Source: Blastobasis lacticolella (taxonomy: Eukaryota > Arthropoda > Insecta > Lepidoptera > Blastobasidae). From it: a stretch of 64,000 nt of DNA. The notes beneath the pieces were generated by a model. It was not told the DNA's origin, did no database searches, and worked only from the letters and a program-made list of their open reading frames with translations. The stretch's first letter is position 1, and the number at the start of each line of letters is the position of its first letter. Positions 1 to 11,811 of this stretch are shown here, piece by piece. Position numbers and translations under genes: made by a program. Where the stretch lies: positions 16,987,907-17,051,906 of the forward strand of contig LR990041.1 in the NCBI GenBank assembly GCA_905147135.1, given 5' to 3'.

Positions 1-398
1 CTCTTAGATATGTTCTAAGCATATTTTAAAGCCTTGTAGGATTTGATCAAGGCAACATGGAGGCGTTTGGAGCCCCCCCCCCTGGGCCAGAGGCCCCGGG
101 GCTGGCCGTTCTTTCCGCCCCGTCTGTTAGTCCGCCTCTGGTGGCACGATGCTGGCGTTATGGGCGCCGTGCCGGCGCGGTGCCGGCGTGGTGCGAGCGC
201 GGCGCGAGCGTGTTGCCTAGGCAACGCGCCAACATCACGCCGCGTCAGCGCCACGGTCGCGCCGAGCTTTATGAGTGGCAAAGCCATAAATGTTTTCGGC
301 GACAGTTACCACTTTTCATTAGGTAGATTGACAGCTCGTTTGCAGTGAGCTGGTGAAAAAAATAAACGCTCATTCATGTGTCAGGTTCATTGGATCAG
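1..398. other. Intronic sequence upstream of desaturase exon, with CpG-rich block
   Basis: This is intron relative to the desaturase, ending at the acceptor AG 397-398. Positions 60-265 are very GC- and CpG-rich compared with the AT-rich surroundings, including a C-run at 72-81. Positions 281-340 resemble, weakly, the repeat tail seen elsewhere (at 40255-40400), around the words CCACTTTTCATTAGGT. The GC-rich part could therefore be repeat-derived or a small regulatory island; I cannot decide. No exon is supported here. Confidence 0.4.
212..225. promoter_or_regulatory. Palindromic RFX X-box-like motif
   Basis: GTTGCCTAGGCAAC is a perfect 14-bp palindrome and fits the RFX-factor X-box layout of two half-sites with a 2-bp spacer. 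It sits in the CpG-rich block at 60-265. The right half GGCAACGC is also a word found in local repeat tails, so it may be coincidental. Confidence 0.3.
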
Positions 399-1064
399 CG
401 GAATGCCTGATGGTGTCCGTCGCGGCTCTAGGCGAGGGCTGGCACAATTACCACCACGTGTTTCCGTGGGACTACCGCACGTCGGAGCTAGGCAGGCTCA
501 ACCTGTCCACGGCATTCATCGACTTCTTCGCTAAAATTGGATGGGCTTACGACCGTGAGTGACTAAAATAACCTTTATTCCGTAGACTTAGCCGCTTTTC
601 CACTGAATTATGGATGATGAAATGATGAATTTTAAATTTTGTTGCGGGTCTGGGTGCTCTGTATAATGTCTAAGTATATTTTTACAAATATAGGTAGTAA
701 ATCATAAGTGACGAAATGAAAATATTGCATTGTTTCATTTGTCAGGAGATTTGGAATTCCAGATCATTCAAATTCTTGTTCAACTATGTTGTTTCTCAAA
801 AGGAAATTTATTTTTCATGAATTTAAATAAGGTGGTCATTTATTTCGTTTACAATAAGACGCTGTCCGTCATTATCGAAAAACAAGATTTCAGTTCAAGC
901 ACATAAGTATTTCCACTTTGTAAAATACCGTAATCGTTCCCATTGCAGTGAAGTCGGCATCTCCAGCCATGATCATCAGCCGGGCGCAGCGGTGCGGCGA
1001 CGGCAGCTCGATCCACGCCGAGGAACCCGACCCAACGTCAAACGAATGTGTTACAAAGCTTTAA
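399..1064 (+). CDS. Acyl-CoA desaturase, last two coding exons (C-terminus)
   Basis: Membrane fatty-acyl-CoA desaturase (delta-9/delta-11 type family of insects), which inserts a double bond into fatty-acyl-CoA in the endoplasmic reticulum. Exon 399-554 follows acceptor AG at 397-398 and ends at donor GTGAGT (555). The last exon, 949-1064, follows ...CATTGCAG and ends with TAA at 1062-1064. The join restores a Leu codon (C|TG), giving 89 residues. The diagnostic third histidine box HNYHH is at 443-457, inside the family-typical context ALGEGWHNYHHVFPWDY, followed by FIDFFAKIGWAYDLK. The hydrophilic tail RCGDGSSIHAEE...CVTKL is the variable C-terminus. The first two His boxes and the membrane spans must lie upstream of the window. 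Regiospecificity, and any role in pheromone synthesis, cannot be told from this part. Both exons look intact, with no frameshift or stop. Confidence 0.93.
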
Positions 1065-4000
1065 ATAATTGTTACATAATTGTTAAACAATGTTACATAT
1101 AAATACCATCGATGTAAGTAGATTAATTTTTTTATGTTGTAATGTATACGCGATGATGGCAACATGAACGTTATTGTAAACCAGAGAGGAATTATAATCC
1201 AGGGGCATTGCGTGAGAAACTACAAGCAATGTTTAGTGATTTACTAGTTATGGGGGATTTTCAGACAGATGCATTAAAAAGTAAAAAGTGTAGTTCGGCT
1301 GTGCTCACTAGATGGCGCTGCTTAGACAGGATTCTCAAGTATTGAAAGTAACCGAAGTTACTCGGAAAGGTGTTGCGTGAAGAGATCTTACCTGTTGTAC
1401 CTTTTTTGAGAACAAAGTGCAGAATGTGTAAATTTTTATACATCTAACATATTGATTTATTTTTGAGAATTCTGTCTAATCGACGCCATCTATTATAATT
1501 ATTTGAACTATTTATCCTTTTTAATCGGCTCTCGGAAAATCTCCCATTCCCTAGTAATCACAATAGTGGCGGTATTGGTATCGATACCAATTTTATTAAA
1601 ATTAGCAAGTTATGGCTTTATTTACATACCCAATCTAGCTCTCGTTTCAACGGAAATCAATAGCAGAAAATTACAAGAGCGAATAAGAACTACTTCAAAT
1701 AAATTGGCATGGCAAGGAATCTATAAAGGAAGCTTTCAGAAACGATTCTTGGGATCATTATTATCAAAACAGAATTGATGCTCGTATTAGCCGACATTAA
1801 CAAAAAGAATCACTAATAACTTACCGTTCGCGTAACATAATTTGTCTTTTAACCTATTAAAAACAGCAGGTAGGTAGGTATTTGAGAATAGTAAAATATT
1901 GAAAAATGCAATACATTGTATCACGAGTAGGTACAATGAATGATTCTTGGATAGTTATGAAGAACTATAAATATTTTTATTGAAGAGAAATTATTACCAA
2001 CTTTTAAAACTCGAATATTTGGCATTTTATCTCTTAAAATCTAAGATGTTAATAATAAATAAACTTAAATTTATAAAATGAGCAAACGTAGCCAGCTTGA
2101 TCTTTTGAATTTCGTTCCAAAGGGCCAGCGAATTTTTAAAATTTGGTTTAATTATATTGCCCCACTGTGCTTACCGTGGCCAACCTCGAGAGCCTACCTC
2201 AGTCGTTATTGCGGCCATCCCTCCGGAACATAAACGTGTACAAGTCTAATTGTAACAGGGCTATATTGCATCTTCGTCAAAATGTACAACGGTCAAAATG
2301 TATATTAATGAGTAACCGAACTTACGTAGCGAGCGGGCAAATTTTCAATCGACACTCCTTGTGCCTGACCTTAATCATTTTCGTGAAATCTTTATAGCAC
2401 AAATAAATAACAAATACCTTATTTAAACTCATGGACGTTTAAACTATAACTGTGGTCAGTTTTTGTGTTATGCGAAAATATGGCAGTATGTACATCGTTT
2501 ACCAAAGATAAGGCTGAATAAACGAGTCCTTTGTTATACCTCCGTAAACCGTTGAAAAAAATAGGTCGTTCTTAGTTACAGCGCCATTTAAGACACCAAA
2601 GGAGAACTGTGGGAAACCATTTCATCTCAATCGTTTAACAATAGCATGTTTATCAAATTATATATCAAATAGCATGTGACTTACATCAAATTGGGCCTCA
2701 GACCTCGCGAACACGCCGTCGCGGCTCGCACGAGCTGCGCCTGCGCACGTACTTTAATTTGTTTCGTACGATGAAATGCGAACTCACCATTACAGAGTAG
2801 AAGAATACGCAATCATAAATGAGTGATGATGATGAAGTAGATTGTTATTTATAATAAAAATAATATACCATCACGGGAGCCAATCAGCTCCCATGACAAC
2901 CAGTCTTCAGGGTTCCCAGCATTTGTTATATTTATGAATAAAAATATTCTAGAGTCGTATAATAGCAACGAAGGGATGTAATTAATTTTTCACATCTGCT
3001 CGACAATGTCTAAATGTTATGTCAAGAAAAGTCAACGTAACGCATGGCATTATTAGGTACACGCAGGAAGATAATATTGCATTAATCTCCCAGAGGAAAA
3101 AAGTTTTTGAATTTGGAGAGTCAAAATTCATAGCATTCCGTCACTTTAAAAAAAATTTAGGTATTCGAAAATCGAATGATAAAAAAAAAGAAACGCGCGA
3201 ATGCAAAAAGCGGTGTGGCTGCAGAACCATAGACTGCTGAAATAAGGGATAGCGATAAAAAAGTGTAATAAAAAAGTGCTTCGTGATATTTTATTTTTAA
3301 CAAATTCAAATTTTTTTTTTACGTAAATGTCGTTGATGCATTAATTGGCTTTGTTTATTGTCTAATCAATGGTGTGAAAAGCTGTTTTAGTCTCGGCCTG
3401 CGTAAGGTCGGAAACTCTTTCACCATAAAGATGGCCGTTTGTGCCACTGTAGTAGTTTAAAAAAGTGAGATAGATTACTTAACGGCTCCAACCTCCAATA
3501 TCGCGATTCGGAGGTATTTCGTATAGGTACATTATAGGTACGTTCGACGTACCATATTAGGGTATAATATTAAGTACCTACCGTAAGAGTAGGGCTCTAG
3601 GTTGAAAACACGCTTTGTCACAAAGGAGTACAAATGTTGTATTGTAATCAAAGGTAGGAATCAGTGATGTGATGGAAGCCCTCTTTTTTATTTATAACAA
3701 CTTATTTTTCAGCGTGACAGTTCAGAAATTAAGAAATTATTATTTAAAAATGGATTGTTAGTTATTCTATGACAAGCATGCCATAGTAGCCCTTCCCCAC
3801 TGTCACCATACAAAGTAAAAAGAGGGCGCCAATCATATCACTTGAATTCGACCCTGGAATGACCGGCAGATTCCGACCTCTGAATTTATAATATTTATAT
3901 TAAATTTTATAATTTAACATAGGTATATTATTGTGTATAATTACCCACCAACAATCTTTATAAAGAAATTAGGCCATTCATTGATTGGACTAACACAACT

Positions 4001-4590
4001 AAGTTACTCTTCCATCAGCCTGCTGATAAAGCAGTTATTATAATTTACAAACACAACTATTTACAACGCATCTAATTACTTTCAACTGTTTAATTACACA
4101 ACCATGTTACATAATTTATGTGAGTTATTACTATTTTAGTATCTTCATAAAGCCATCATTCCATTACGTTTGACTAAATATTACTTTAGGTATATAACGA
4201 GTTGTTAATGTGAGATGCAAACCTATTTTTCAATAAATGTTAATAAATCAAAATGCATTTCAATAGGAAGAAGCAAAACAAAAGAGAGACACAAACACAA
4301 ACACGTTAATGAAAGTGACATAAAATTAAAGGGACTAACACGCCGTCTATATAATAAATCTACTGATATAAACACAGACATTGATTCACGTTCATTATTG
4401 TTCTTGTCGTGCACTCTATTGTTTTGTATGTTTCTGTTAAAATTCAGTTTAACCCAATTTGTGATGTCTTATTTTCCTCAATACGGTTTCGTTGTTTGAG
4501 TTCTTGGTATCTTATCTCGGTTCCAAGAGTTCATGGTTTTCCTTGATTGATGGGTAGAAAGGCTTTTTATCATTGATGATTTGATGGATA
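1065..4590. other. Intergenic stretch downstream of desaturase
   Basis: No coding exon is supported. The DNA is AT-rich, with a short GC-rich patch at 2700-2750. Open frames such as 1503-1778, 3019-3240 and 4215-4499 are AT-driven, lack recognisable domains, and in part have no ATG start. Positions 1304-1349 hold a word shared with 33283-33329. Confidence 0.6.
1304..1349 (+). repeat. Low-copy repeat shared with 33283-33329
   Basis: About 46 bp around GATGG...CTTAGACAGGATTCTC recur at 33283-33329 in the same orientation with roughly seven differences. The family is not identified. Confidence 0.5.
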
Positions 4591-4739
4591 CGGTGGCCAG
4601 TGTTAACACAGGCATGGACACTTACTCTATGCTATGACCTTGTCGAGGTCATCCGTTCATCTGGTGGGGGCCGTCCTACGCTGCGAAGTGGTCTAGGTTC
4701 TTTCCAGTACAATAAAGTTCCTTCACGTTAGTGGGTAAT

Positions 4740-4870
4740 TTGTTTGTACCGCAGCGTGTAATGCCGCACATCTATCGCAGCATTTCCATTTCGTTGGTAA
4801 AGTTTGCGGGCGTTCTTCGTCAGCGCCGGACAAGTTTCATACCTCGTTTATACATAATACTAGTCCCTTG
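4740..4870 (-). mobile_element. RTE-like LINE fragment (C-terminal RT region)
   Basis: Read on the minus strand, it gives the motif series NEMEMLR-stop-MCGITRC, preceded by ETCPALTK. This matches the conserved end of RTE-type reverse transcriptases (TxEMxMLRxMCGVTR). The copy is frameshifted, contains stops and is a short relic. Confidence 0.65.
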
Positions 4871-4929
4871 AGTTTAATGGGGATTTTGGGGTCACAGGTG
4901 ATTGATTTTGTTGGTGTGGATCGTGTCGG

Positions 4930-5172
4930 ATGTGCCTTGAATCTTCCAGCTAACTGCACGAGCCGCTCTAGCTCGACTTCTATAATGCGTACGGCCAAGG
5001 AATAGAACGCGTTACCTGCGAGTGTGTTCCCTGATCAACATTATCTGGATGCCTTCAAGGCTAGAGTGAATAGGCTGTTCTAAGACGGGCCTGCTCCATC
5101 TTCGGCCGCATCGTCACTTACCAACAGGTGAGATGACGGTCAAATGCCTGTCATGTCTTACATAAAAAAAGA
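4930..5172 (+). mobile_element. LINE 3' end (jockey/CR1-like C-terminus and tail)
   Basis: It encodes the degraded series RTAKE-stop-NALPASVFPDQ...FKARVNRLF, then a short 3' UTR and an A-rich tail (ACATAAAAAAAG). It is a near relative of the copy at 56420-56735 and abuts the antisense RTE fragment at 5240-5640. Confidence 0.7.
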
Positions 5173-5239
5173 TACCGGACTTGACAACGGAGCCTTTATT
5201 ACCGGTCTCGTGCAGCATAAATTTGGGACATTTAAATAA

Positions 5240-5640
5240 AATAAAATAAACAATAAATTTTTCTTTCTGCAGCTAGCCACGTACTCTGTTTTGGTGATTT
5301 TCAGCTTTAAACCCTCGTCTTCTAGCACGTCCTTCCACGAGTTTACCCTGATCTCAAGGTCCTGTCTAAGCGTGTTTACTAGTGTGATGTCATCGGCGTA
5401 TTGCATAAGCCAAGGAGGCGTATCTAGAATTATGCTGAGAGAGCATTAAGCGCAACATAAAACAGTAAGGGCTTAGGACACAACCCTGGTTAACACCTAT
5501 GGTTTTGACGACGGTTTTAGTGTTCGCGTACATGTAATGGATAATCCTAATGTACGCCTCGGACACAGACTTTGATATCAAAGCCCACCAGATTACCTCC
5601 CGAAGAGCTCTGTCGAAGGCCCTCTGCAGACCGAGTAATG
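5240..5640 (-). mobile_element. RTE-type LINE reverse transcriptase fragment
   Basis: The minus strand encodes RT motifs in order: LISKSVSEAYIRIIHYMY, then VNQGCVLSP (palm motif B), then MQYADDITLV (the catalytic YADD box at about 5380-5406), then SWKDVLEDEGLKLKITKTEY. Two frames are needed, so the copy carries a frameshift. It is closely related in motif order to the element at 43375-46019. Confidence 0.85.
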
Positions 5641-5742
5641 CAGAGGTTGATACTTAGTTTAGATACTTACATAAGTGGGACTCCTGGAGGATCCTGAGGA
5701 TAAAGATCGGATTTATTGTGATTATTTAAACATTCTTGTGCA

Positions 5743-5902
5743 TTGTCAGGATGAGCTACAGATGTCGGTAGTAAAAAGACAACATCGGCTAGTTTCAGTT
5801 TTGTATTTACCCGGGCGTGCGCGGAGGCGACTCTCTACGAAGCCAAACTAGCAGTTGTATTCTACACTATTTACCGCTGACATCTGTAGCTCATCCTGAC
5901 AA
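5743..5902. mobile_element. Short TIR element (MITE)
   Basis: The arms at 5743-5770 and 5872-5902 are inverted copies (TTGTCAGGATGAGCTACAG...), identical except for a 2-bp insertion in the right arm. The ~100 bp core has no coding capacity. Confidence 0.7.
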
Positions 5903-6175
5903 CGCATAGAAATATTATAGGTAAATAAAACATTAGGTAACATCTGGCAATCTTAAACTTATGCCTCAGTTACACATGCTAATTTTCGGTATTATTAGCG
6001 GTTTCATTAAAAACATTCATTCAAAGTCAAACCCGTGCAGTGGTAAATTTTTGGATAGGATGCCTTCAAGACCGGATGAGTGTAATCTAATGCGTGAATT
6101 TTGAAGCATTAATGAAATGCCGCTGAGAAGTGGTAAACAAATCGTTCATAAGACATGACAATCGATGGGTGTAGA

Positions 6176-6232
6176 AAGCATGGGGGGAGGCCTATGTTCG
6201 GCAGTGGACATCCAATGACTGAGATAAGAGTA
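6176..6232 (+). mobile_element. LINE 3' end relic (WGEAYxQQW family)
   Basis: GGGGGAGGCCTATGTTCGGC and the following bases encode GEAYVRQWTS, the last codons of the LINE whose longer tail is at 55556-55742. Confidence 0.5.
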
Positions 6233-6465
6233 AAAAATAAACTGTAAAATCTTTGCATAGATGTAGTTTTTAAAACTCAACTGTCCAATGTTTGATCTTA
6301 ACTCCCATCACATCAGTGTATGGTTAAGTCACCGGGGGTTGGAGTTCGCAGTCTTGCTAATGCTTGCGTTGCCGCGTTGTGGTGTTTGGGTTGGGTAGGC
6401 GGTATGCCTCACGCCTGCTTGTGCCTGTGCTGTTGCCTGAGTACCTAGTTATTACAATGAAAATC

Positions 6466-6660
6466 ATCATCATCATTTCAGCCGGAGGTCGCCCATAGAT
6501 AGGCATAGGCTCTAGAGATCTCCACAAAGGCCGGTCTTGTGCCTTCCGAATCTAGCTGGTACCTGCGATCTTTACCAGATCATCTTACCTACCCACGCTA
6601 CGTTTTCCGGTACATAGTCGCCAATCGAGAACTTGCCCCGTTGTTCTGCGAGCAATGTCC
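6466..6660 (-). mobile_element. LINE 3' end relic, antisense
   Basis: It begins with CATCATCATCATTTC and continues with words typical of the antisense tail of the LINE seen at 55556-55742 (GGCATAGGCTCTAGAGATCT, then CACAAAGGCCGG). It is degraded, with no open frame. Confidence 0.55.
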
Positions 6661-7531
6661 CCTGCTCACTGCCTCTTAAACTTGGCAATCATTCGGGCTT
6701 TTATAAATGAATATGAAATACATATATAATATATGAAAATAGAACAAAATAAATGTTCCCCACAATCTACATATGGCATGGGTTTTAATTTTAAAACTGT
6801 TGGAGGCATCAACCGAAACGCCCATGGTCGTATGTGTGAGTACGACTTCATCAAGAGAATAGTATTTAACTAAATACTACCATAGGTAAGTAATGAGTCA
6901 TATTTACGAATTTCCGATGAAAATGAACGTGTCAATAAGAATCGTTCAAATCAGTACATATCCATACGGGCGTACGCTCATTGAGACAAGGTCAGGCGCT
7001 TGTCCCACCCTGGTCAAATATATAACCAATTTTTTACGTAAGTCTATCAATTACATGTAGGTAAGTATAAAATGTGAATTTAGGTAAGTAGTGCGGTGGT
7101 CAATAGTCAAATATAAATTATGCTACTGCTTACTAGCACCAGCCTAAACAATTGTTCACAGTCGTCAAATACGGATCTCACATCAGATCCTCCCCCATAT
7201 CTTCGGGCGGTTGTGCTATTATCTCCACACCTAGCAGGCGATCTGGATCATCGTCCTAGCGGTCCATTCTGGCTTCTGCTAGGGGGTCCGCTTTGTTACT
7301 CTTCCTTCTGCACTTCGCTCGGCCTTCGGCATACAGTCTTGCAAAAATAAAGAAAATCACGTAATAATGACGAGGCTCAGACAACAGCCGCTTCTAGATC
7401 AAGCTGTTCTGACGGGGATGCACACAAACCTCTCTCTAAAGATACCTTATCGTAAATTAACCTGTGTAGATACTTTTAAGAATTTAAACTTTAGTGTTAT
7501 TAAGTAGCTGTATTACCTTGTCTCTTGATTT

Positions 7532-7805
7532 GTCGGATGGAGCGTCAGAGCGGTAAGGGTATCCGACTCGTAAGCGAGAGGTAGGCAGAGGGCTTGACTT
7601 GAGAATGACTTTTTTCTGAAATATGTACATTAGTTTAATACTAACCGATGCTCTTACGATGAGGGAAAACATCGTGACGAAACCTGCACATTCAGGCGAC
7701 CGAATGTGATCCAAACTGGTCAGGTACCCCTGGTAGCAGGTTCATGGAGGTCAGATGGCAGTCGCTCCGCTAGAGTACAATCGGGACATTGACGCCAAGG
7801 TGATG
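7532..7805 (+). mobile_element. tRNA-derived SINE, family A (copy 1, internally deleted)
   Basis: The tRNA-like head (GTATCCGACTCGTAAGCGAG), body and 3' tail (CGGGACATTGACGCCAAGG) are present. The region around the B box is altered, and part of the 3' body is missing. Flanking direct repeats at 7515-7531 and 7806-7822 (ACCTTGTMTCTTGAYTT, 15 of 17 matching) mark the insertion. Confidence 0.85.
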
Positions 7806-8295
7806 ACCTTGTATCTTGACTTACTCCTGGTATTATTTTGGTCACACGGCGTAACTCTACACCATTTCCTAATAGCTGTCTCACTAGTGTAACGTGACAC
7901 AGGGAGTTCATTAACTTAACAGTACCTGTACAGTTCTTAAGGAACTTCTTCCTACGCACACTGAGATTTCCTTTGAGAAGGGTTTTACGGGGTTAGCAAC
8001 ATGGAGTAATGCCCCTTCTTTTAACAGTTCAGAGGCCGTTTCATGGACGTCACATCAACACATATCGTTCATTTCAGTATCTTGTTTCCTGGATTAATAA
8101 AACGAACAAGCTGTATCGTTTAATATGTGCGGTTGTAGAGTCAGAAGCTTCAATCTACATGAGATTTTAACACAGTGAATTTTTAATATGCTCGTAATGG
8201 CAATCAGTATCGTATTTAATCATTCCTTTCAATTTTATGGAGGATATCCCTCGGTAAGGCAGGAGAGAGGAATCGGCGGCCAAATGGACTGATCT

Positions 8296-8800
8296 GTCAT
8301 GTAGGTATATAAACTCTTTATTGCGTATAAATGCTAAATGTACAAAAAAAATTAATATACTTGCAAAGGCGAGCTTATCCCATAATGAGATTTATTCCAG
8401 CCTAGATAGTCGAAAAGGAAATATTATGATCGGTGGTGGCAAAAAATGAGTGTACTGTAGATATATTTAATGGACTTAATTTTAAGTTAACCTCAATATA
8501 AATACGAAATCCTGCGTATATACCTATATACTGATTTACCTACATAATAATTACAAATAGATATAACTACTCTATTCAATTCTATACATATATTAAATAA
8601 AAAATAAACTAAAGCTCTACTGAATACCAAGGAAATGTTTCTTCAGAAGTTCTTTGAAGGAACATAATTAGCAAGCATTCTGAATATCCTCCGGTAGTGC
8701 GTTCCACAGGCGCGCAGAAAATATTTGGGACGACTTTCCGTAACCAGCTTAAAAGGAGGAATTAAGTAAAGAGGTAAAGAGGAATATCATAATTCCAGTC
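8296..8800 (-). mobile_element. Probable antisense LINE 3' UTR/tail fragments
   Basis: AACTCTTTATTGCGTATAAA followed by GCAAAGGCGAGCTTATCCCA at 8310-8385 looks like the antisense of a lepidopteran LINE 3' UTR. 8690-8760 (GCGTTCCACAGGCGCGCAG) looks like the antisense of a WNxLP-type C-terminus. No frame is intact. Confidence 0.35.
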
Positions 8801-9785
8801 TCTATAAATAGCCGTGAAGAGAAGTTGAGAATAGGCCGTTGGTTGAGATTACGATTGGTATGATCTCAGTAAACGTCATGTGCCAAATGGTCATTTAGGT
8901 ATTACACATCGGGCTCCGTGAAGTTAAGGTTTACGGGGTACCCTGAAACCAAAGTCACGGCGTCAGTCGGGGCATGTGCTGAGTGTGGCCCTAATGCACT
9001 CTCCAAATGGCCATATAAAGTGTATCTACTTTATTCATGTCTTTGTCTTTTATATGTATATTCTTGTTTTTTGTACCTTGCCTGACTGCGCATCAGTGCG
9101 CATATGGTTTGCGTTGACGAACTGAGTGGAATAACCTAATTTTAATTCACATTAAAATACAACGACTGGACCCTATTTAGAACACTACTAAAATATGTTC
9201 TGGAAATTGTCAATCAACTATGGCTTTTATTCACTGAGGGTGTTGAAAACATAAAAAATGGGTTAGTACTTCAGTAAGTGATTATGACAAAAAATTGCAG
9301 TCTTATTTGGAAATTACGTCAAAAGCGTATTTCATAAAAAGTAGTTCTCATTGCACTTAATATGGTCATTGCTGTTTAATACAGGCATACGACTTTTTTT
9401 CGTCCGTAGCAGTAGGTTTATCTGGCCTATTTATTCGACCTATTTGACGAACTGAGAGGTTAAATATTCAATACAGAAGACCCGGGTTCAATAACCGACT
9501 GGGCAAAAATTTAAATGATGATGTATAATTTGTATTACTGGTCTGGGTATTACTACGTGGTAAAAAGCATACCTTCGTATATGGAGCGATCACAAAGTTT
9601 CCGGTGTTCAACATTACAAATTAGTATTTCACATCTACTGTCTATCTATACTCACCACATTTCTGTATAAATTAGGTAAACTAACACATCCGAGAAAAAT
9701 CGCAACCTCATGACTATAGAGGTGTTGGTAGAGGTAAGAAGGAGGTATCTAGAGGTGTTTTTTGAGATTAAGACTACGCAAACTT
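8801..9785. other. Intergenic sequence
   Basis: No gene is supported. 9440-9510 holds a GGTTCAATAACCGACTGGGC word, possibly the head of a second, unrelated tRNA-type SINE. Confidence 0.4.
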
Positions 9786-9994
9786 AGTGTCGGTGGCCGG
9801 GCTGTTGTGTATCCGACTCGTAAGCGAGAGATACCGGGTTCGGCCATGGGTACATGGGTATCTCTTTTCTGAGATATGTACATTAGTTGAATTCCAACCG
9901 AAGCTCTTGCGGTGAGGAAAAACATCGTGATGGAACCTGCAAATACAGGCAAATGAATTTGTAAACATGATCCAATTTGGTCTAGTTCCCCTGT
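9786..9994 (+). mobile_element. SINE family A (copy 2), 3' part replaced by Helitron-like sequence
   Basis: The tRNA-like head and body run to TAGTTCCCCTG. The SINE then stops exactly where the Helitron-like unit CATAGTATAAAAC begins at 9995. The RTE-like 3' tail is absent. Confidence 0.8.
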
Positions 9995-10175
9995 CATAGT
10001 ATAAAACGAAGTCGCTTCCCGCCGTCTGTCCCTCTGTATGTATGTACGTACCCTTAGATCTTTTAAACTACGCAACGGATTTTAATGCAGTTATCAACAA
10101 TAGATAGAGTGATTCAAGAAGAAATTTTATAGGGTAGGACAGCACGTGCACAAAGTCGCGGAGGACCAGCCAGTA
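9995..10175 (+). mobile_element. Helitron-like non-autonomous element (copy 1)
   Basis: It starts with ATAGTATAAAACGAAGTCGC and continues through GATCTTTTAAACTACGCAAC. It matches 24659-24861 but has a degraded 3' end. The family has no terminal inverted repeats, and its best copies end CTAG followed by T, as Helitrons do. Confidence 0.55.
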
Positions 10176-10290
10176 AATAAAAACTTATACGTTTTACGAG
10201 GAGCTATCAAAAAAGTTGCATTTTAATGTTATAAAAACCAAAAGAACTACACAAGTAATCATTTTTTTTCTCAATTCATTTTGTAAGTTT

Positions 10291-10516
10291 CATCATCCAG
10301 GATATGGTGATCAGGTAATCACAGTAAAGCGACTACCATGTGACACATTCAGTCGCCTGAATGTGCAAGATCCAGAACTATGTTTTCCTTCACCGTAATA
10401 ACGTCGGTTAGCATTCAACTAACGTACACAACTCAGAAAAGAGTCATTGGTTCATGGCCACAGTGGAATTCCTTTCGCTTACGAGTCGGATACCTTAACC
10501 TCTCGGCCACCAATGC
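10291..10516 (-). mobile_element. SINE family A (copy 3), internally deleted
   Basis: The antisense body (GTCGCCTGAATGTGC), TTAGCATTCAACTAACGTAC and the antisense tRNA-like head (TTACGAGTCGGATACC) are visible. The RTE-like tail is missing. Confidence 0.8.
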
Positions 10517-10637
10517 TTCTCCTGGCGTTTGCACTTTTTTGTATAGGCTTTAAATGGATAGGCCTATTGTCAAAACTAGACCATTTCAAAGAAGACAGAT
10601 ATTGCCAAATGATATTTTTCCATGAAAACCTTTTTAG

Positions 10638-10697
10638 ATTTTATATTAGTAGATTTTATATTTTAGATTTTATATTATATTAGTAGTAGATTTTATA
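10638..10697. repeat. AT-rich tandem repeat (AGATTTTATATTAGT)
   Basis: AGATTTTATATT is repeated about four times with interspersed TAGTAGT, a simple local tandem expansion. Confidence 0.75.
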
Positions 10698-11811
10698 TTC
10701 CTTCTATTCTAAACTTACTCGCCAACGGGACTGGAGTGAAGAAGGTGGGTAGGGATGCACGAGGACTAAGACTCTTACTTATACGCTTAGATAAAACTAA
10801 ATCTAAAACATCTCCGCTATCAGTCTTTCTTTGTTTATAAGTACTATCTGTTTTTACCCAACTGCGACAGAAGAAGTGTTAAGTTTTTTGAGTATATGTA
10901 TGTCTATTTCTTTGTTACCGCATACATTTCAGAGACTGCAATGGAACTGCCCAATCTAATAAAACCAAACGAGGAAAGCCTCGGCGAAATGACACTGTTT
11001 CTGAGTCGAAACTACAAAGACTACTCGCACAAACCACTTTGCTTAAACATTTATTGTACGAACCGCGACGGACATCTCTACCTCAGTTATTGTCTTTTGA
11101 TAAATACAAACCGGGAGTTTTTAAACCCAAAGTAAAAAACTTCTTTTTTTATAAGAGTGCTTCACCAGACTACAGTTGCTTAATAGTAGACACAAACATT
11201 CTGTAGTCCACGCGAACGAAGTCTCGGCCACAGCTAGTCATGAATATGAGTATGGCAAGATTTTTCCCAAAAGCTTTTTTCTTGTAGCTTTTCCAACCGC
11301 TAAATTTATTTAATCAATCTTCATTTTTTCTGTCATATTTTCCGCATTTTATTTTCCCAGCAGAAATAATTCCATCATCATAAATCTCGAAGATTAACCA
11401 AGATTCGATAATAATCGAGATAATCATCATAATTCCAGCCGCAGGACGTCGACTGTTGGTTATGTGCCTCCTCCCAAGCCCTCCAACACCAGATCTTTGT
11501 GTATCCGTATCCATTTATTACATGTATTAGGAACTGCAGACCTCGGTTAATGACGTTGATAATCATGCTTCACGCTTTTTACGCATAACGATTACGAAAA
11601 GCACCTACCACCTTGACCTACGCAGGGCAAGAATTATAGACACTACTTACACAACAAATGTCGATACTGATATAGGTAGTATACTTCAGTTAGGTACACG
11701 GTTACATGCATCGTACCTAATTGAATAAATCTCATTTTAGCAAACATTTTGGCACGATTCCAGAGGACCAAAAATATGAAAATATTTTTTTTGGGAACGA
11801 ATATTTAACCT
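10698..11811. other. Intergenic sequence
   Basis: The open frame at 10896-11135 starts with ATG but shows no domain, and a probable tail of low-complexity T follows. I do not support it as a gene. Nothing else is recognised. Confidence 0.4.

Larger units (their letters stand above)
5903..7531. other. Intergenic sequence apart from LINE relics
   Basis: Outside the two LINE tails listed (6176-6232 and 6466-6660), I see only AT-rich sequence and no supported gene. Confidence 0.5.

Noticed and set aside
1503..1778. Small membrane protein
   Set aside because: Its hydrophobic stretch is AT-driven, the frame lacks a convincing ATG start, and no family is recognised.
10896..11135. 79-codon ORF as a gene
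   Set aside because: No domain and no supporting splice or promoter context; its length is ordinary for AT-rich non-coding DNA with this composition.
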